Assembly (NCBI GenBank): GCA_036570545.1
Contig: DATCXZ010000054.1
Coordinates: forward strand, 1 to 64,000
Source of the DNA: Pelagibius sp036570545
Lineage (GTDB): Bacteria; Pseudomonadota; Alphaproteobacteria; Kiloniellales; Kiloniellaceae
Length of the DNA stretch: 64,000 bases
Reading direction: 5' to 3'
Translations under genes and position numbers: made by a program
Shown: positions 16,729 through 26,010 of the stretch, piece by piece
How positions within the stretch are numbered: the first letter of the stretch is position 1
Layout of the letters: every line of letters starts with the position of its first letter
The notes under the pieces: model-generated
The model's database searches: none
The model's input: the letters and a program-made list of their open reading frames with translations, nothing else
Told to the model about the DNA's origin: nothing

Positions 16729-17946
16729 TCAGCCTCCGCGGTTGGTGCCCGGCAGCCGCTCATAGACGGCGGCATAGCGCGCCACGACGGCATCCCAAGT
16801 GCGCTCGGTCTCCACGTAGCGCCGCCCCGCCTCGCGCATGGCCGGCCAGTCTTCCTGCCGGTCGATAACCTCCGCCAGCTTGCCAGCCAGCGCGCCGGCA
16901 TCGTCCGCTTTGAAAAGATAGCCGCGCTGCCCGTCCACCAGGAGTTCCCGATGGCCGCCGACGTCCGAAGCCACCACGATAGAACCTTGCGCCATCGCCT
17001 CCAGCGGCTTCAAGGGGGTAACCAGGTCGGTGAGCCGCATGCGGTGGCGTGGATAGACGAAGAACGTCACCAGGTCGTAGTAGCGGCGCACCTGCTCGTG
17101 CGGCACCCGCCCGGTGAAGACGACCTGATCGCCGATACCCAGCCGGTCGACCTGGGCAACCAGGCGCTCCTTCTCCGGCCCTCCGCCGACCACCAGAAGC
17201 TTCACTCCCTGCCGTTCGCGAAAGAGGCGCACCATCGCCTCCATCAGGAGCTTCAGCCCCTCGTAAGCGTAGAAGGAGCCGATGAAGCCGAGCACGATGC
17301 AGCCTTCCAGGCCCAGCGAACGTTGCAAGGCGGCGTCGACGCGCCGCTCGGTGGTGAAGCGTTCGGTGTCCACGGCATTGGGCACCACGGTCACCTTGCC
17401 CGCCTCGATGCCGCGGCCGAGGATGTCGTTCTTCAGGCCCTCGCAGATGGTGACGATGGCATCCGCATGGCGCAGGACGTAGGTTTCCAGGAACCGCGTG
17501 GAGCGGTAGCGCAGATCGCCCTGGCGCGCGGTGCCCCAGTCCACGGCGGCGTCTTCCCACAGGGAACGCACCTCGTAGACCAGCGGCAGGCCGTGGCGCC
17601 GCGCCGTGCGCAGTGCCGGAATACCGTTCAGCACCGGCGAATGGGCATGGAGGACGTCGGGCCGTGTTTCTTCGATGACCTCATCGAGGCGGGCGCGGGT
17701 ACGCTCCATCTGGGCCAGCTCACGCAGCACCGGCAGCCTCTGCGTCGCGGCGGCGGGCTGCGGCGTGCGGTAGAAGGTCCATCCTCCTGCTTCGTCGACG
17801 AGGCCATCGAAGCGATACTGCTTGGGCGTCGTCATCTGCACCGTGTCCCAACCGCGCTTGCGCTGCGCCGCGAGGATGCCCACCGTGCGAAAGCTGTAGC
17901 CGCTCTGCAACGGCAGCGAGTGGTCCAGCAGATGAAGGATTCGCAC
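16729..17946 (-). CDS. Glycosyltransferase, exosortase A system-associated
   Basis: Predicted GT4-type transferase of 405 residues. The N-terminal RILHLLDHSLPLQSGYSFRT is the hallmark of this XrtA-linked family. C-terminal features include LGFIGSFYAYEGLKLLMEA (donor-site strand) and KPLEAMAQGSIVVASDVGG with the E-x7-E type loop. The start is a GTG at 17946 with GGAGAGG 6 bp upstream; the upstream frame has no other plausible start before the neighbouring gene. It lies 34 bp after algD and 6 bp before the amidotransferase, inside one operon. Confidence 0.9.
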   Translation of the reverse strand: MRILHLLDHSLPLQSGYSFRTVGILAAQRKRGWDTVQMTTPKQYRFDGLVDEAGGWTFYRTPQPAAATQRLPVLRELAQMERTRARLDEVIEETRPDVLHAHSPVLNGIPALRTARRHGLPLVYEVRSLWEDAAVDWGTARQGDLRYRSTRFLETYVLRHADAIVTICEGLKNDILGRGIEAGKVTVVPNAVDTERFTTERRVDAALQRSLGLEGCIVLGFIGSFYAYEGLKLLMEAMVRLFRERQGVKLLVVGGGPEKERLVAQVDRLGIGDQVVFTGRVPHEQVRRYYDLVTFFVYPRHRMRLTDLVTPLKPLEAMAQGSIVVASDVGGHRELLVDGQRGYLFKADDAGALAGKLAEVIDRQEDWPAMREAGRRYVETERTWDAVVARYAAVYERLPGTNRGG

Positions 17947-17980
17947 CGCCCGCCTCTCCGCTGTGCCGAGCGGCCGCCGC

Positions 17981-19297
17981 CTACCAGCAGATGCCTTCGT
18001 AGTCGACACCTTCCCGGTTCTGCAGGGCAGCCACACCCTGCAGATCGATGACGCAGCGGCCCGGAGCGGCTGCGGCAATGGCCGGCACGGCATCGGCCGG
18101 AACGTGACCGACCACGATGGTTCCGGCACCGGCCAAGGTGTCCTCGATCGAATTGCTGATCAGCCGGTCGAGGTGCGGGATCTCGCGCTCGATGTACTCG
18201 AGATTCGCGCCGGTCAGCCGCGCGAGGTCGACGGAGCGGTCGAAGATCGCCACATCGAAGCCTTTGCCGATCAGACGTTCCGCAAGCGATACGAAGGGAG
18301 ACTCGCGCAGATCGTCGGTGCCCGGCTTGAAGGCGAGGCCGAAGAGCGCGACCTTGCGCCGCCCCCGCCGCTGAACCATCTCGAAGGCCCGGTCGATGTG
18401 GCTGTCGTTGCTCGTGAGGATGGAGGTCATCATTGGCAGCTGCAGGTTCTGCGATTTCGCCAACTCGGCGACGGCGCGCAGCTCCTTCGGCAGGCAGGAG
18501 CCGCCGAAGGCGAAGCCAGGCCGCAGGTAGGCCGGAGAAATGTTGAGGTCGCGATCCTCGCAGAAGATGCGCATGGTGTCGCGAGCATCGATGCCGAGCG
18601 CCTTCATCAGCGCGCCGAGCTCGTTGGCGAACGCAATCTTGATCGCATGATAGGTGTTGCAGGCGTACTTCAGCGATTCGGCAACGCCCGCCGACGTCAC
18701 GTAGAGCGGCGCGTCGATGCCGGCATAGAGGGCCTCGACTGCCGCGCAGTTACCGGGCCCCACCTTGCCGACGATGGTGAAGGGCGGCGCGAAGAAATCC
18801 CTTACAGCGGCGCCTTCACGAAGAAATTCGGGATTGAAACAGAGCCCGAGGCCGTTGCCGATCTCCCGCCCGACAATGGCCTCCAGTTTGGGGGCCACCC
18901 GTTCCTCGGTGGTCCTCGGGGCCACGGTCGAGCGTACCACCACGCTGTGCGCCTCGTTCTTGTGGCGGATGGCCTGTCCGATCGAGGACACCACCGCGTC
19001 GAGCGCCGCCAGGGACTGGCCGCCGCCGGCGCCGGATGGCGTTCCCACCGAAATCAGCGAGATCTCGCTTTCCATAACGGCCTCGGTGGCATCGTCGGTT
19101 GCCGAGATGCGGCCGGCGGCGCTCGCCTCGGCCATCAGCTTGGTGAGGCTCTGCTCCACCACCGGGGCAGTGCCGGCATTGATCATGTCGACCTTGGCGC
19201 GGTTGACGTCGACGCCAATGACCTGGTGCCCGAGGCGCGCCAGGCAGGCGCCGGAAACCGCGCCCACGTAGCCCATGCCAAATATGGAAACCTTCAT
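17981..19297 (-). CDS. algD: GDP-mannose 6-dehydrogenase
   Basis: Predicted NAD-dependent enzyme of 438 residues (AlgD of Pseudomonas is 436). It would oxidise GDP-mannose to GDP-mannuronate in two steps. The Rossmann motif GMGYVG is at residues 7-12, the NPEFLREG segment at about 155-162, and the catalytic Cys sits in FGGSCLP at residue 268, the same number as in AlgD. UDP-glucose dehydrogenase is the alternative, but the close AlgD match and the presence of mannose-1-phosphate guanylyltransferase and phosphomannose isomerase genes in the window favour GDP-mannose. First gene of the amidotransferase operon; an inverted repeat lies just upstream. Confidence 0.85.
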   Translation of the reverse strand: MKVSIFGMGYVGAVSGACLARLGHQVIGVDVNRAKVDMINAGTAPVVEQSLTKLMAEASAAGRISATDDATEAVMESEISLISVGTPSGAGGGQSLAALDAVVSSIGQAIRHKNEAHSVVVRSTVAPRTTEERVAPKLEAIVGREIGNGLGLCFNPEFLREGAAVRDFFAPPFTIVGKVGPGNCAAVEALYAGIDAPLYVTSAGVAESLKYACNTYHAIKIAFANELGALMKALGIDARDTMRIFCEDRDLNISPAYLRPGFAFGGSCLPKELRAVAELAKSQNLQLPMMTSILTSNDSHIDRAFEMVQRRGRRKVALFGLAFKPGTDDLRESPFVSLAERLIGKGFDVAIFDRSVDLARLTGANLEYIEREIPHLDRLISNSIEDTLAGAGTIVVGHVPADAVPAIAAAAPGRCVIDLQGVAALQNREGVDYEGICW

Positions 19298-19306
19298 GCG
19301 ACCTCA

Positions 19307-19344
19307 ATTTTCATAATGGCGCAGTGAAATCTGACAATGAAAAT
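19307..19344. repeat. Inverted repeat upstream of algD
   Basis: ATTTTCAT (19307-19314) and ATGAAAAT (19337-19344) are perfect 8-bp complements, 22 bases apart, beginning 9 bases before the algD start on the minus strand. It could be an operator or a leader hairpin covering the ribosome-site region. I recognise no known regulator site. Confidence 0.35.
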
Positions 19345-19400
19345 CGCCCGCCCCGACAGATCGTGCCACGAGTGTACGCCGAGGGGAGCCCCCTGCCAGA

Positions 19401-20537
19401 TCAATTGAAGGTCGGGCGCAGCTTTCCCCTGTCCGCTCCACCAATGCTCTTCAGCCGCTCCGCGACGCGGCCCATCCTGGCTTTCTGCGATCCCTTGACC
19501 AAAATGCAGTCGCCATCCCCGACCAGTTGTCCAATGGCGTCCGCGCAGGCTTTGCTGGTCGGGTACCAGCGATCGGGCTCGTAGTGCCGGGCCAGTTCGC
19601 CGACCGCCACAATCATATCGGCGTGGCGACGTGCGACGATCCCGATATCGCGATGAAACTGCAGCGCCCGCTCGCCGAGCTCGCCCATCTCTCCCAGCAC
19701 GGCGAGGCGACGCTTTGCCTGTGCGGCCGGCGCCAGCTCGCCCAGCGTTTCCAGGCCGAGCCTCATGGACAGCGGATTCGCATTGAAGCTGTCGTCGATC
19801 AGCGTGAACCGCTCCAACCACATGGTCCGGAGCCGGCCCTTCGGGGGCTCGAAGGAGGCCAAGGCTGCGTTCACCGCCAGGTCCGGGATCTCAAGGCGCC
19901 GGGCGATAACCCGGGCGATTGCCACAGCCAGGTCAATGCCCCTGCCCGGCACTCGGACAACCGGAGCTCGCGCCATGGCTTGCAGCCGGTCGACGAGGGG
20001 GTGGTTGTCGCCAAGAATCACCAAACCGCCCGGCGGCACCGCCCTGATCAGGGCCCCTTTGTGCTCAGCTACGGCCTCCACCGTCTTCAAATATTGCAGA
20101 TGCGCCGGCCCTATGGTGGTGACCACCGCGATATCGGGACGGGCAAGCCTCGCCAGTGTCTCGATATGCGCGTCTCCTCCCAGTGCGTACTCAAGAACCA
20201 GAATGTTCGGATAGCCGGCACCGGCCATCAGCTTCAAGGCCCTCAGAGGAACCGTCGCGTAGAGCCAAAGCCGCGCCAGGTTGGTACTCCTGGTCCAGCC
20301 GTCATAGCGCAGAATGGTCTGCGGGAAGCCTCTGTCACAGTTCATGTTGTGCTGCGTGGAACCGACGCTGCCGACCACGGACCTGGCCACTGGCTGGGTC
20401 AGCACCGCTGCAATCATCGCCACCGTCGTGGTCTTGCCGGCCGATCCCGTGACGCCGATCACGAACGGCCTGCGAGACTTCACCACGCAAGACGACCAGA
20501 ATGACAAGTAAGGGACGACGACACGCTGTATCGGCAT
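19401..20537 (-). CDS. MurF-like Mur ligase family protein
   Basis: Predicted ATP-dependent amide ligase of 378 residues from the ATG at 20537. The P-loop GSAGKTTT, an ILVLEYALGG stretch in the central domain, and the MurF-like C-terminal motif IDDSFNANPLSM are visible. MurF joins D-Ala-D-Ala to UDP-MurNAc-tripeptide, but this copy is short, lacks a usual N-terminal UDP-binding domain, and sits in an exopolysaccharide locus among ATP-grasp genes, so a different substrate is likely. The frame is open to a TTG at 20663, which would add 42 residues without a clear ribosome site; the true start is uncertain. It lies about 100 bp before algD. Confidence 0.75.
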   Translation of the reverse strand: MPIQRVVVPYLSFWSSCVVKSRRPFVIGVTGSAGKTTTVAMIAAVLTQPVARSVVGSVGSTQHNMNCDRGFPQTILRYDGWTRSTNLARLWLYATVPLRALKLMAGAGYPNILVLEYALGGDAHIETLARLARPDIAVVTTIGPAHLQYLKTVEAVAEHKGALIRAVPPGGLVILGDNHPLVDRLQAMARAPVVRVPGRGIDLAVAIARVIARRLEIPDLAVNAALASFEPPKGRLRTMWLERFTLIDDSFNANPLSMRLGLETLGELAPAAQAKRRLAVLGEMGELGERALQFHRDIGIVARRHADMIVAVGELARHYEPDRWYPTSKACADAIGQLVGDGDCILVKGSQKARMGRVAERLKSIGGADRGKLRPTFN

Positions 20538-20776
20538 CTGCTTGGCCACCGGTGATAGAAGGCGGCGTCGCGCCACCACCTTCGCGGCCCAATCTGGCGG
20601 TATCGTGGGCGTCGGAAGGCTCCGCCGCCAGTCCCCTTTTAGGGACACCAGCGCGTCCTGCAAAAAAGGCTGGCATCCGGCAGCGGCTTGGCGGCTACAA
20701 TCGCCTAGGGACGGGTTGCAGCGGGAGCGCTGAAGCCTTGCAAACCTTAAACCGCTACGTAGATCAGCTTTCGCAG

Positions 20777-21835
20777 ATGTGGCAGGCGCTGAGGGCCGAA
20801 GGGCGCTCCGCCCGCGCCGATGCCGGTGTATCCCGGCCGCACCAGCTTTGCGAGCTTGTGGCCCTGCGGCTCGGCGAGGGAAAGCTGGAGCCCGCCGACT
20901 ACTACAAGCTGCGCCTCTACCGTCGCGGTCTCAGCTTCGAGGAAAAGCGCAAGTACTTTTCCAATCAGGCCATTCCGCCGAGCCTGCTGGGCAACTGGGC
21001 CGTCGTCGCCCAGGACAAGCTTCTCACCTACTGTGTGTTGAACAGCCTCGGCATCGCGACCCCGACCATCCATGCCATCTGTCATTCCGTGCGCGAGTAC
21101 GGCAGGGCTGTCGGCTTGAAGAGCGCCAGTGCGGTCGCCGAGTATCTGCGCAAGGAGGCCCCCTACCCCCTTATCGCCAAGCCGATCCGCGGCATCTTCA
21201 GCCAGGACGTCTGGCTGCTGGAAGGCTACGACCCGGCGGCCGACAGGCTGGTGACGACCGGCAGTTCCTTCACGCCGGAGGAGTTCGCGGCCCACTGCTG
21301 CCAGCGGAAGACAGGCTATCTCTTTCAGGAACTGCTGCGGCCGCAGGAGGCGATCCGCGCGGCAATTAGCGACAGGCTCTGCACTCTGCGGGTGATGCTG
21401 CGGGTCGAAGACGGCGGGCCGCGCCTGACCCTGACGACCTGGAAAATCTCAGCCGGCGGAAACGTGGCCGACAACTACTGGCGCGAAGGCAACCTCCTGG
21501 CCAAGCTCGACCAGAAAACCGGCCGCATCCTGCACTGCACGACGGGCCTCGGACCGCGGTATCGCACGGTCGAGCACCATCCGAGGACGGGCATGCCGCT
21601 TGCCGGCTTCCAGGTTCCCTACTACCGCGAAGCCGTCGACCTGGCGTTGCACGCCTCCACGGCCTTCGCCGACATTCGCCTGCAAGCCTGGGATATCGCC
21701 ATCACGGATTCCGGTCCCGTGCCGCTGGAGGTGAATGTCGTCGGCAGCCTGTTCATTCCGCAGCTCCTCAACCAGAAAGGCCTCTGGGCCGGCGATTTCC
21801 GCGATCTCGTGCTGACCTACCGCCGCAGCGCATAG
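20777..21835 (+). CDS. Sugar-transfer-associated ATP-grasp protein (copy 1)
   Basis: Predicted 352-residue protein with an ATP-grasp fold of the type found with polysaccharide genes. ATP-binding is indicated by PLIAKPIRG and a later FQELLRPQ strand; the metal site is LEVNVVGSLFIP near the C-terminus. The opening MWQALRAEG and the YYKLRLYRR motif match the 27259 homologue, which supports this start although no clear ribosome site is present; the frame is open upstream. These enzymes usually couple a carboxylate to an amine with ATP. It is divergent from the Mur ligase gene and convergent with the next ATP-grasp gene. Confidence 0.8.
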   Translation: MWQALRAEGRSARADAGVSRPHQLCELVALRLGEGKLEPADYYKLRLYRRGLSFEEKRKYFSNQAIPPSLLGNWAVVAQDKLLTYCVLNSLGIATPTIHAICHSVREYGRAVGLKSASAVAEYLRKEAPYPLIAKPIRGIFSQDVWLLEGYDPAADRLVTTGSSFTPEEFAAHCCQRKTGYLFQELLRPQEAIRAAISDRLCTLRVMLRVEDGGPRLTLTTWKISAGGNVADNYWREGNLLAKLDQKTGRILHCTTGLGPRYRTVEHHPRTGMPLAGFQVPYYREAVDLALHASTAFADIRLQAWDIAITDSGPVPLEVNVVGSLFIPQLLNQKGLWAGDFRDLVLTYRRSA

Positions 21836-21853
21836 CGCAGGCGGCATGGCCAG

Positions 21854-23029
21854 TCACACTCTGGGGCGGTTCGCGAAGCCGAGCCCCAGGAAGCGCCAGG
21901 CGTCGTCGCGGTTGAAGACCTCCACCCACGGCGTGTCGAGAATACCTCGGCGATGGGCGAGCTGGTTCACCGTGAGGTCGTAATGCCAGTTTCCTTCCAA
22001 GAGGAGCGGCCCACTGTCGGTAAGCGCGACGTCCCAGCCGAGGCTCTTCTGCACCGCGAAGACCCGGGCCGCCGCCTGAACCAGATCCCGCACCTGATCC
22101 CAATCCGGCAGCGCCATCCCGGTCATGCGCGTGCCGGTCAGCGGATGATCATCCACGTACTGCGGTAGGTTGTTCACCAGGATTGTCCCGCGTCCGCAGA
22201 GGCCGGTCTCGACGTCGACCGGCACCACGATGCCGCCCTGCGCCAGGTTGTCGGCCGGCCCCTTGCCGCCGCCGACCCTGAGGGCAGCCCCCACGACCAC
22301 CGGCTCCGGCCGCAGGTGCGTGACGACGCGCACCGTGTGAAGCACGTCGGGCATGACGGCGGCGAGGATCGGATGCGACCGCAGCCGCGGTTCGATGAGC
22401 ACGCCGCCGTTGTGGAAATAGCGCCCACAGTGCCGCCAGATGGCGGCCAGATCGATCTCCTCCCCTCCCGGCAACGTCCGCCAAGCGAGCCCCTGGGGCG
22501 CCCGGCTGCCCAGGCTCAGCACGCCCCAGCCCTTGGTTCCGGCAACCGGCTTCAGCACGACATCGGCGATCTCGTTCGCTTCCATCCAGCTTCGCAGCGC
22601 CCCTTCCGAGCGGATCGTGAGGAACGGGCCCGCAGACTGGTCCTGCGTGACGACGGCCAGGGTCTTCGACACCGGCAAGCCCGCCTTCGTGGCCACCTCG
22701 TTGAACTCGAGCTTGCGATCGACGAGGTGGTGATGCTCAGCCGGATTGAACGCGCAGAAGACGCGCCAGCTCTGAAAACGGCCTATGTAGGAGCGCTTCA
22801 TCTCCATCGGCAGCCGAGGGTCAGACAGCCCGAGGTTATAGTAGTCCACCCCCCCGATCCGGTTGCTCCAGAGCAGGCGCTGCTGCTCGATAAAGCGCCG
22901 CAGGACGGACGTCGGCATTTCGCGATGGCGCCTGTGGCAGCGGAAGTCTTCGACAGCCTGGGCAGGAATCGCCCGTAATCGCCAAACGACCTTCGCGAGA
23001 TCTTTCGCGGACACCTTGCCTCCCTGCAT
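21854..23029 (-). CDS. Sugar-transfer-associated ATP-grasp protein (copy 2)
   Basis: Predicted 391-residue protein. The N-terminal part has the family YYNLGL motif (about residue 63), then a linker helix and the ATP-grasp core: VVLKPVAGTKGWGVLSLG binds ATP, and LEGNWHYDLTVNQL (about 365-378) holds the metal-binding Glu and Asn. The ATG at 23029 is supported by the full-length family domain. It ends 18 bp from the convergent copy 1. The substrate is unknown; together with the Mur ligase it argues for amide bond formation in this locus. Confidence 0.82.
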   Translation of the reverse strand: MQGGKVSAKDLAKVVWRLRAIPAQAVEDFRCHRRHREMPTSVLRRFIEQQRLLWSNRIGGVDYYNLGLSDPRLPMEMKRSYIGRFQSWRVFCAFNPAEHHHLVDRKLEFNEVATKAGLPVSKTLAVVTQDQSAGPFLTIRSEGALRSWMEANEIADVVLKPVAGTKGWGVLSLGSRAPQGLAWRTLPGGEEIDLAAIWRHCGRYFHNGGVLIEPRLRSHPILAAVMPDVLHTVRVVTHLRPEPVVVGAALRVGGGKGPADNLAQGGIVVPVDVETGLCGRGTILVNNLPQYVDDHPLTGTRMTGMALPDWDQVRDLVQAAARVFAVQKSLGWDVALTDSGPLLLEGNWHYDLTVNQLAHRRGILDTPWVEVFNRDDAWRFLGLGFANRPRV

Positions 23030-23171
23030 TCAGCTTGTTGTGGGGCTTATCGAAGATTTCCGCTTCATTTTCCAGCTATGGCGCGGGCGCGCTAGAGTGT
23101 CCTTTTCGGCATGCGACCATCATGCCCGATGCTCGGTATTATGATAATTTCGATAGCCTGTGCCTTTGGGC

Positions 23172-23282
23172 TCACCCGCAAAGGCGGCTGATCTCTCGCA
23201 GCAAGTTCTCGTAAGTCAGCACAGGCAGGCGATCCGCCTTGAGGACCTCTAGCGCCGGGAGACGGGGCCGAGGCGAGGCATC
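23172..23282 (-). pseudogene. Possible 3' remnant of a sulfotransferase-like gene
   Basis: Directly downstream of the 23281 gene, in another frame, the minus strand reads through a stretch ending in LPVLTYENLLREISRLCG and a stop (23172-23174). The TYENLL...LCG pattern looks like the tail of a sulfotransferase or similar nucleotide-binding protein. No start codon or N-terminal part is present, so I treat it as a gene fragment at most. It could also be chance coding-like sequence. Confidence 0.3.
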
Positions 23283-25878
23283 AGGCGGGGTTGGGTATCA
23301 ACTGCTCCGATATGACCAGGTTGCGATACCACACGAAGAAAGGCGGATGCTCCTCGCGCGGGTTCTTTTCATAAAGATGCGGCATGAGCCATATCTTGCC
23401 GACCCTGTTCTCGGGGCTTACCGGCGAGGAGGCGTAGAAATCGTTGTCGATCACGAGCCTCTGCCGGCCGCCGTGCTCGCCTTCGATGGCGCCCCAGATG
23501 CTCACATGGCTGAGCCGGGGATCGCCCTTTTTCGCGTCCGCCTGCCAGGGCCCGAAGCGCAGCCGGATCTGGATCGTGATCCACTTGTCGTCGATCAGGC
23601 GGAAGCAGTTCTCCGCCAGATTGTTCCAGTCTCTCCTGCTTCCGTTCGCGAGTATCCTCGGGCAAGCGTACAGACCATTGGGCTGGCTGTTGCTATGAAG
23701 CTGACCACCAATGCGCCCGATGCGCTTGCCGAAGCCCATCGGCCGTGGGCAGCGGTGATAGGCGTGAAGCGCATGATTCGCACTATGATTGATGGCGGTT
23801 TCCAGGCGCATGCAGGAGTCGGCGCGGACGCCGCGGCGGTCGCCGGTCGAGATCAGCGCAATCTTGGAGCCGGTGCAGCCTCCCTTGCCGTTGGTATCCT
23901 TGAAGCAGCGCCGCTCCTTGCGATAGTTCGGGCTGTTGGGATCGCAATCGGTCCAGATGAAGGTGCAGGAATAGCGCACCTGGAACTGGATGTAGACCTC
24001 CTGCGCCGCCGCGTCCGGGCCGACCTGGAAGGCATAGTCGGGGCTGAAGTTGGTTTTGAAGTTGCCGGCCGCTCCTGACCCGGTATTGGAGGGGAAAGTG
24101 AAGCGCAGGCCGCCGATCTCGGGATCCGCCTGCGCCAGCTTCGCCTGGGGATGGTTGAACTTCTGGCTGACGTTGCGCCAACTCCCGTCGCGCTGGGGCG
24201 GCCCGCTCGCGACCACCTTGGCATGGTAGAGCACCTCGCCTTCGCCCATCGGATCGCAGAGCACTGCGGTCGCGCAAACGCGCCGCCAGTCGGCGCTCTC
24301 GGCGATCTCGAGGGGAATGACCTTCTCGCCGTCGTGCGGCGCGCGCGCCTTGGGTGCGCCAGCCGGCGCCGGCGCCGGCGGCTGTTGCGGACTGTCGGCC
24401 GCCACGGTGTGCAAGACGGCCGGGGCCGGCGCGGCGGCGGAGCGGTCCAGACGGTAGAGCACGAAGCCGAGATCGACATTGGTAATGCCGAAGAAGGCAT
24501 CGACCTCAGGCACATAGCGCCACTTGGAATAGACCTTTCCCGGGCGCTTCGCGTCGCGCATAGCCCGCGCCGCTTCCCCTTTCGGCTCGGCTTCCCGGAT
24601 GGCGCCGGTCGCCGGATCGACGATGAGGACGCGCGCATGGCCATCCCAGAGCACCAGCAGCCCCGAGGCATGCTGGGCCAGCCCCCAGGCCTTCATTCCC
24701 GCCTTCGGCCACTCGGCGACGAGCCGCGCGTCGAAGCCCTCGGTCTGGCCCGGAAGCGGCCAGGTGTAGGCGACCAGGCGGTCCTTGGCGCCTCCCCCGA
24801 TGATCGTGTAGAGGATGCCCGCTCGCTGATCGAAGACGGCAGGGCCGTCGATGAACCTGCCATAGGGATCGCGGTCAAAGGAGCGGACCACGGAGCGGGT
24901 CTGCGGATCGATCTCGTGCCAGCCCTGCTCTCGCCCGACGTGGAGGATCACGTTGCCGCTGCGCCGGTCGACCACGGCGCGCGTGAAGCGCGCGTAGCCA
25001 TCGAGCGCCGGCATGGGCTGCCAAGTTCTGCTGTGGGCGTCGTACTCCCAGGCCGAGGAGCCACCCATGCCGGCGCTGCAGTACTCGACGGTGCCGAACA
25101 GCCAGTAGCGATCGATCTTCGGCACGTAGAGGAAGCCCTGGTAGGTGTGGGTTGCCGGCGGCCCCACGGCGGGGGCCGGACAGGCATCCTTCTCGCCGTC
25201 GCCGTCGCTGTCGTCCAGATAGGGCCCCGTCAGCGGCTGGGGATCGGTCTCGCGCGTCCAGGTCAGCGTCTCGAAATCGAAGGCGTAGACCTCGTTGCCG
25301 CCGTAGTCGGCATGGCCGCCGCCATGCACACGGAATTCGCCTCGCGCGTGGTCGAAAGCGCCTCCATTCCAGGCGCCGATCACGTTCGGCGCACGGTGGC
25401 ACTTGATCTCGCGGCAAAAGTCAAACTCGCCCTCGCGCACCAGGTGCGGCCGCAGGGCGCTCCCTGGCAGGACGGCGAACTCGCCCGGCTGCGGGAGCAG
25501 CGCCGCGAGACGCTTCCACACCGCGTTCTGGGTGCGCACGGACTGCGACGGAGCGGCGGCAGGCGCCGTCGGCCGTTCGTTTGATAGAGCCTGCGAATTA
25601 TGAAAACTATCGGCCCGAACCGGCTGTGCTGCAGCAGGGACGGCCCCGCCGCCGGCGTCGCCGGCCGGCGTGATCCTGGTGCCCGGGATATAGCTCGGTG
25701 CCGGCGGCAGCCCAAGGAATTCGCGCGGACCCTCCGCCTGCGCCCGCGTTGCCCCGATCAGGCTCAGCACCGATAGCGCCGCGGCAAGCAGCGCCACAGA
25801 GAGTGCGATCGCGCGCCTCGGCTCCGCTATGGGCGGCAGCGCCGCCCCGCGCCTGTCAGTGTCGACATTCAGGATCAT
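23281..25878 (-). CDS. Secreted beta-propeller plus jelly-roll (lyase-like) protein
   Basis: Predicted secreted or anchored protein of 865 residues. A hydrophobic segment at about 24-44 (ALSVALLAAALSVLSLIGA) is a signal peptide or anchor. Residues about 130-500 contain repeated Trp/Gly-rich blades (for example HGGGHADYGGNEVYAFD and GGSSAWEYDAHSRTWQPMPAL) like a Kelch propeller. Residues about 560-865 resemble a concanavalin-type jelly roll seen in polysaccharide lyases: WITIQIRLRFG, WGAIEGEHG and FFVWYRNLVIS. The junction is Pro/Ala-rich. The start ATG at 25878 has no good ribosome site and is chosen from the signal-peptide position. A role in binding or cutting the exported polymer is inference. 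Confidence 0.65.
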   Translation of the reverse strand: MILNVDTDRRGAALPPIAEPRRAIALSVALLAAALSVLSLIGATRAQAEGPREFLGLPPAPSYIPGTRITPAGDAGGGAVPAAAQPVRADSFHNSQALSNERPTAPAAAPSQSVRTQNAVWKRLAALLPQPGEFAVLPGSALRPHLVREGEFDFCREIKCHRAPNVIGAWNGGAFDHARGEFRVHGGGHADYGGNEVYAFDFETLTWTRETDPQPLTGPYLDDSDGDGEKDACPAPAVGPPATHTYQGFLYVPKIDRYWLFGTVEYCSAGMGGSSAWEYDAHSRTWQPMPALDGYARFTRAVVDRRSGNVILHVGREQGWHEIDPQTRSVVRSFDRDPYGRFIDGPAVFDQRAGILYTIIGGGAKDRLVAYTWPLPGQTEGFDARLVAEWPKAGMKAWGLAQHASGLLVLWDGHARVLIVDPATGAIREAEPKGEAARAMRDAKRPGKVYSKWRYVPEVDAFFGITNVDLGFVLYRLDRSAAAPAPAVLHTVAADSPQQPPAPAPAGAPKARAPHDGEKVIPLEIAESADWRRVCATAVLCDPMGEGEVLYHAKVVASGPPQRDGSWRNVSQKFNHPQAKLAQADPEIGGLRFTFPSNTGSGAAGNFKTNFSPDYAFQVGPDAAAQEVYIQFQVRYSCTFIWTDCDPNSPNYRKERRCFKDTNGKGGCTGSKIALISTGDRRGVRADSCMRLETAINHSANHALHAYHRCPRPMGFGKRIGRIGGQLHSNSQPNGLYACPRILANGSRRDWNNLAENCFRLIDDKWITIQIRLRFGPWQADAKKGDPRLSHVSIWGAIEGEHGGRQRLVIDNDFYASSPVSPENRVGKIWLMPHLYEKNPREEHPPFFVWYRNLVISEQLIPNPA

Positions 25879-26010
25879 ACCATGCCAAGCTGGCCGTTCC
25901 TCCAGAGGAGACCAGATACCACGGTGGCTTGCAACTGCGTCCCCTGTAACTTCGGTGAGCATGCCGCAGAGGCTTCCTTGCGCCGTAGCGGGCGGGCCTC
26001 GGGCTAGTCT

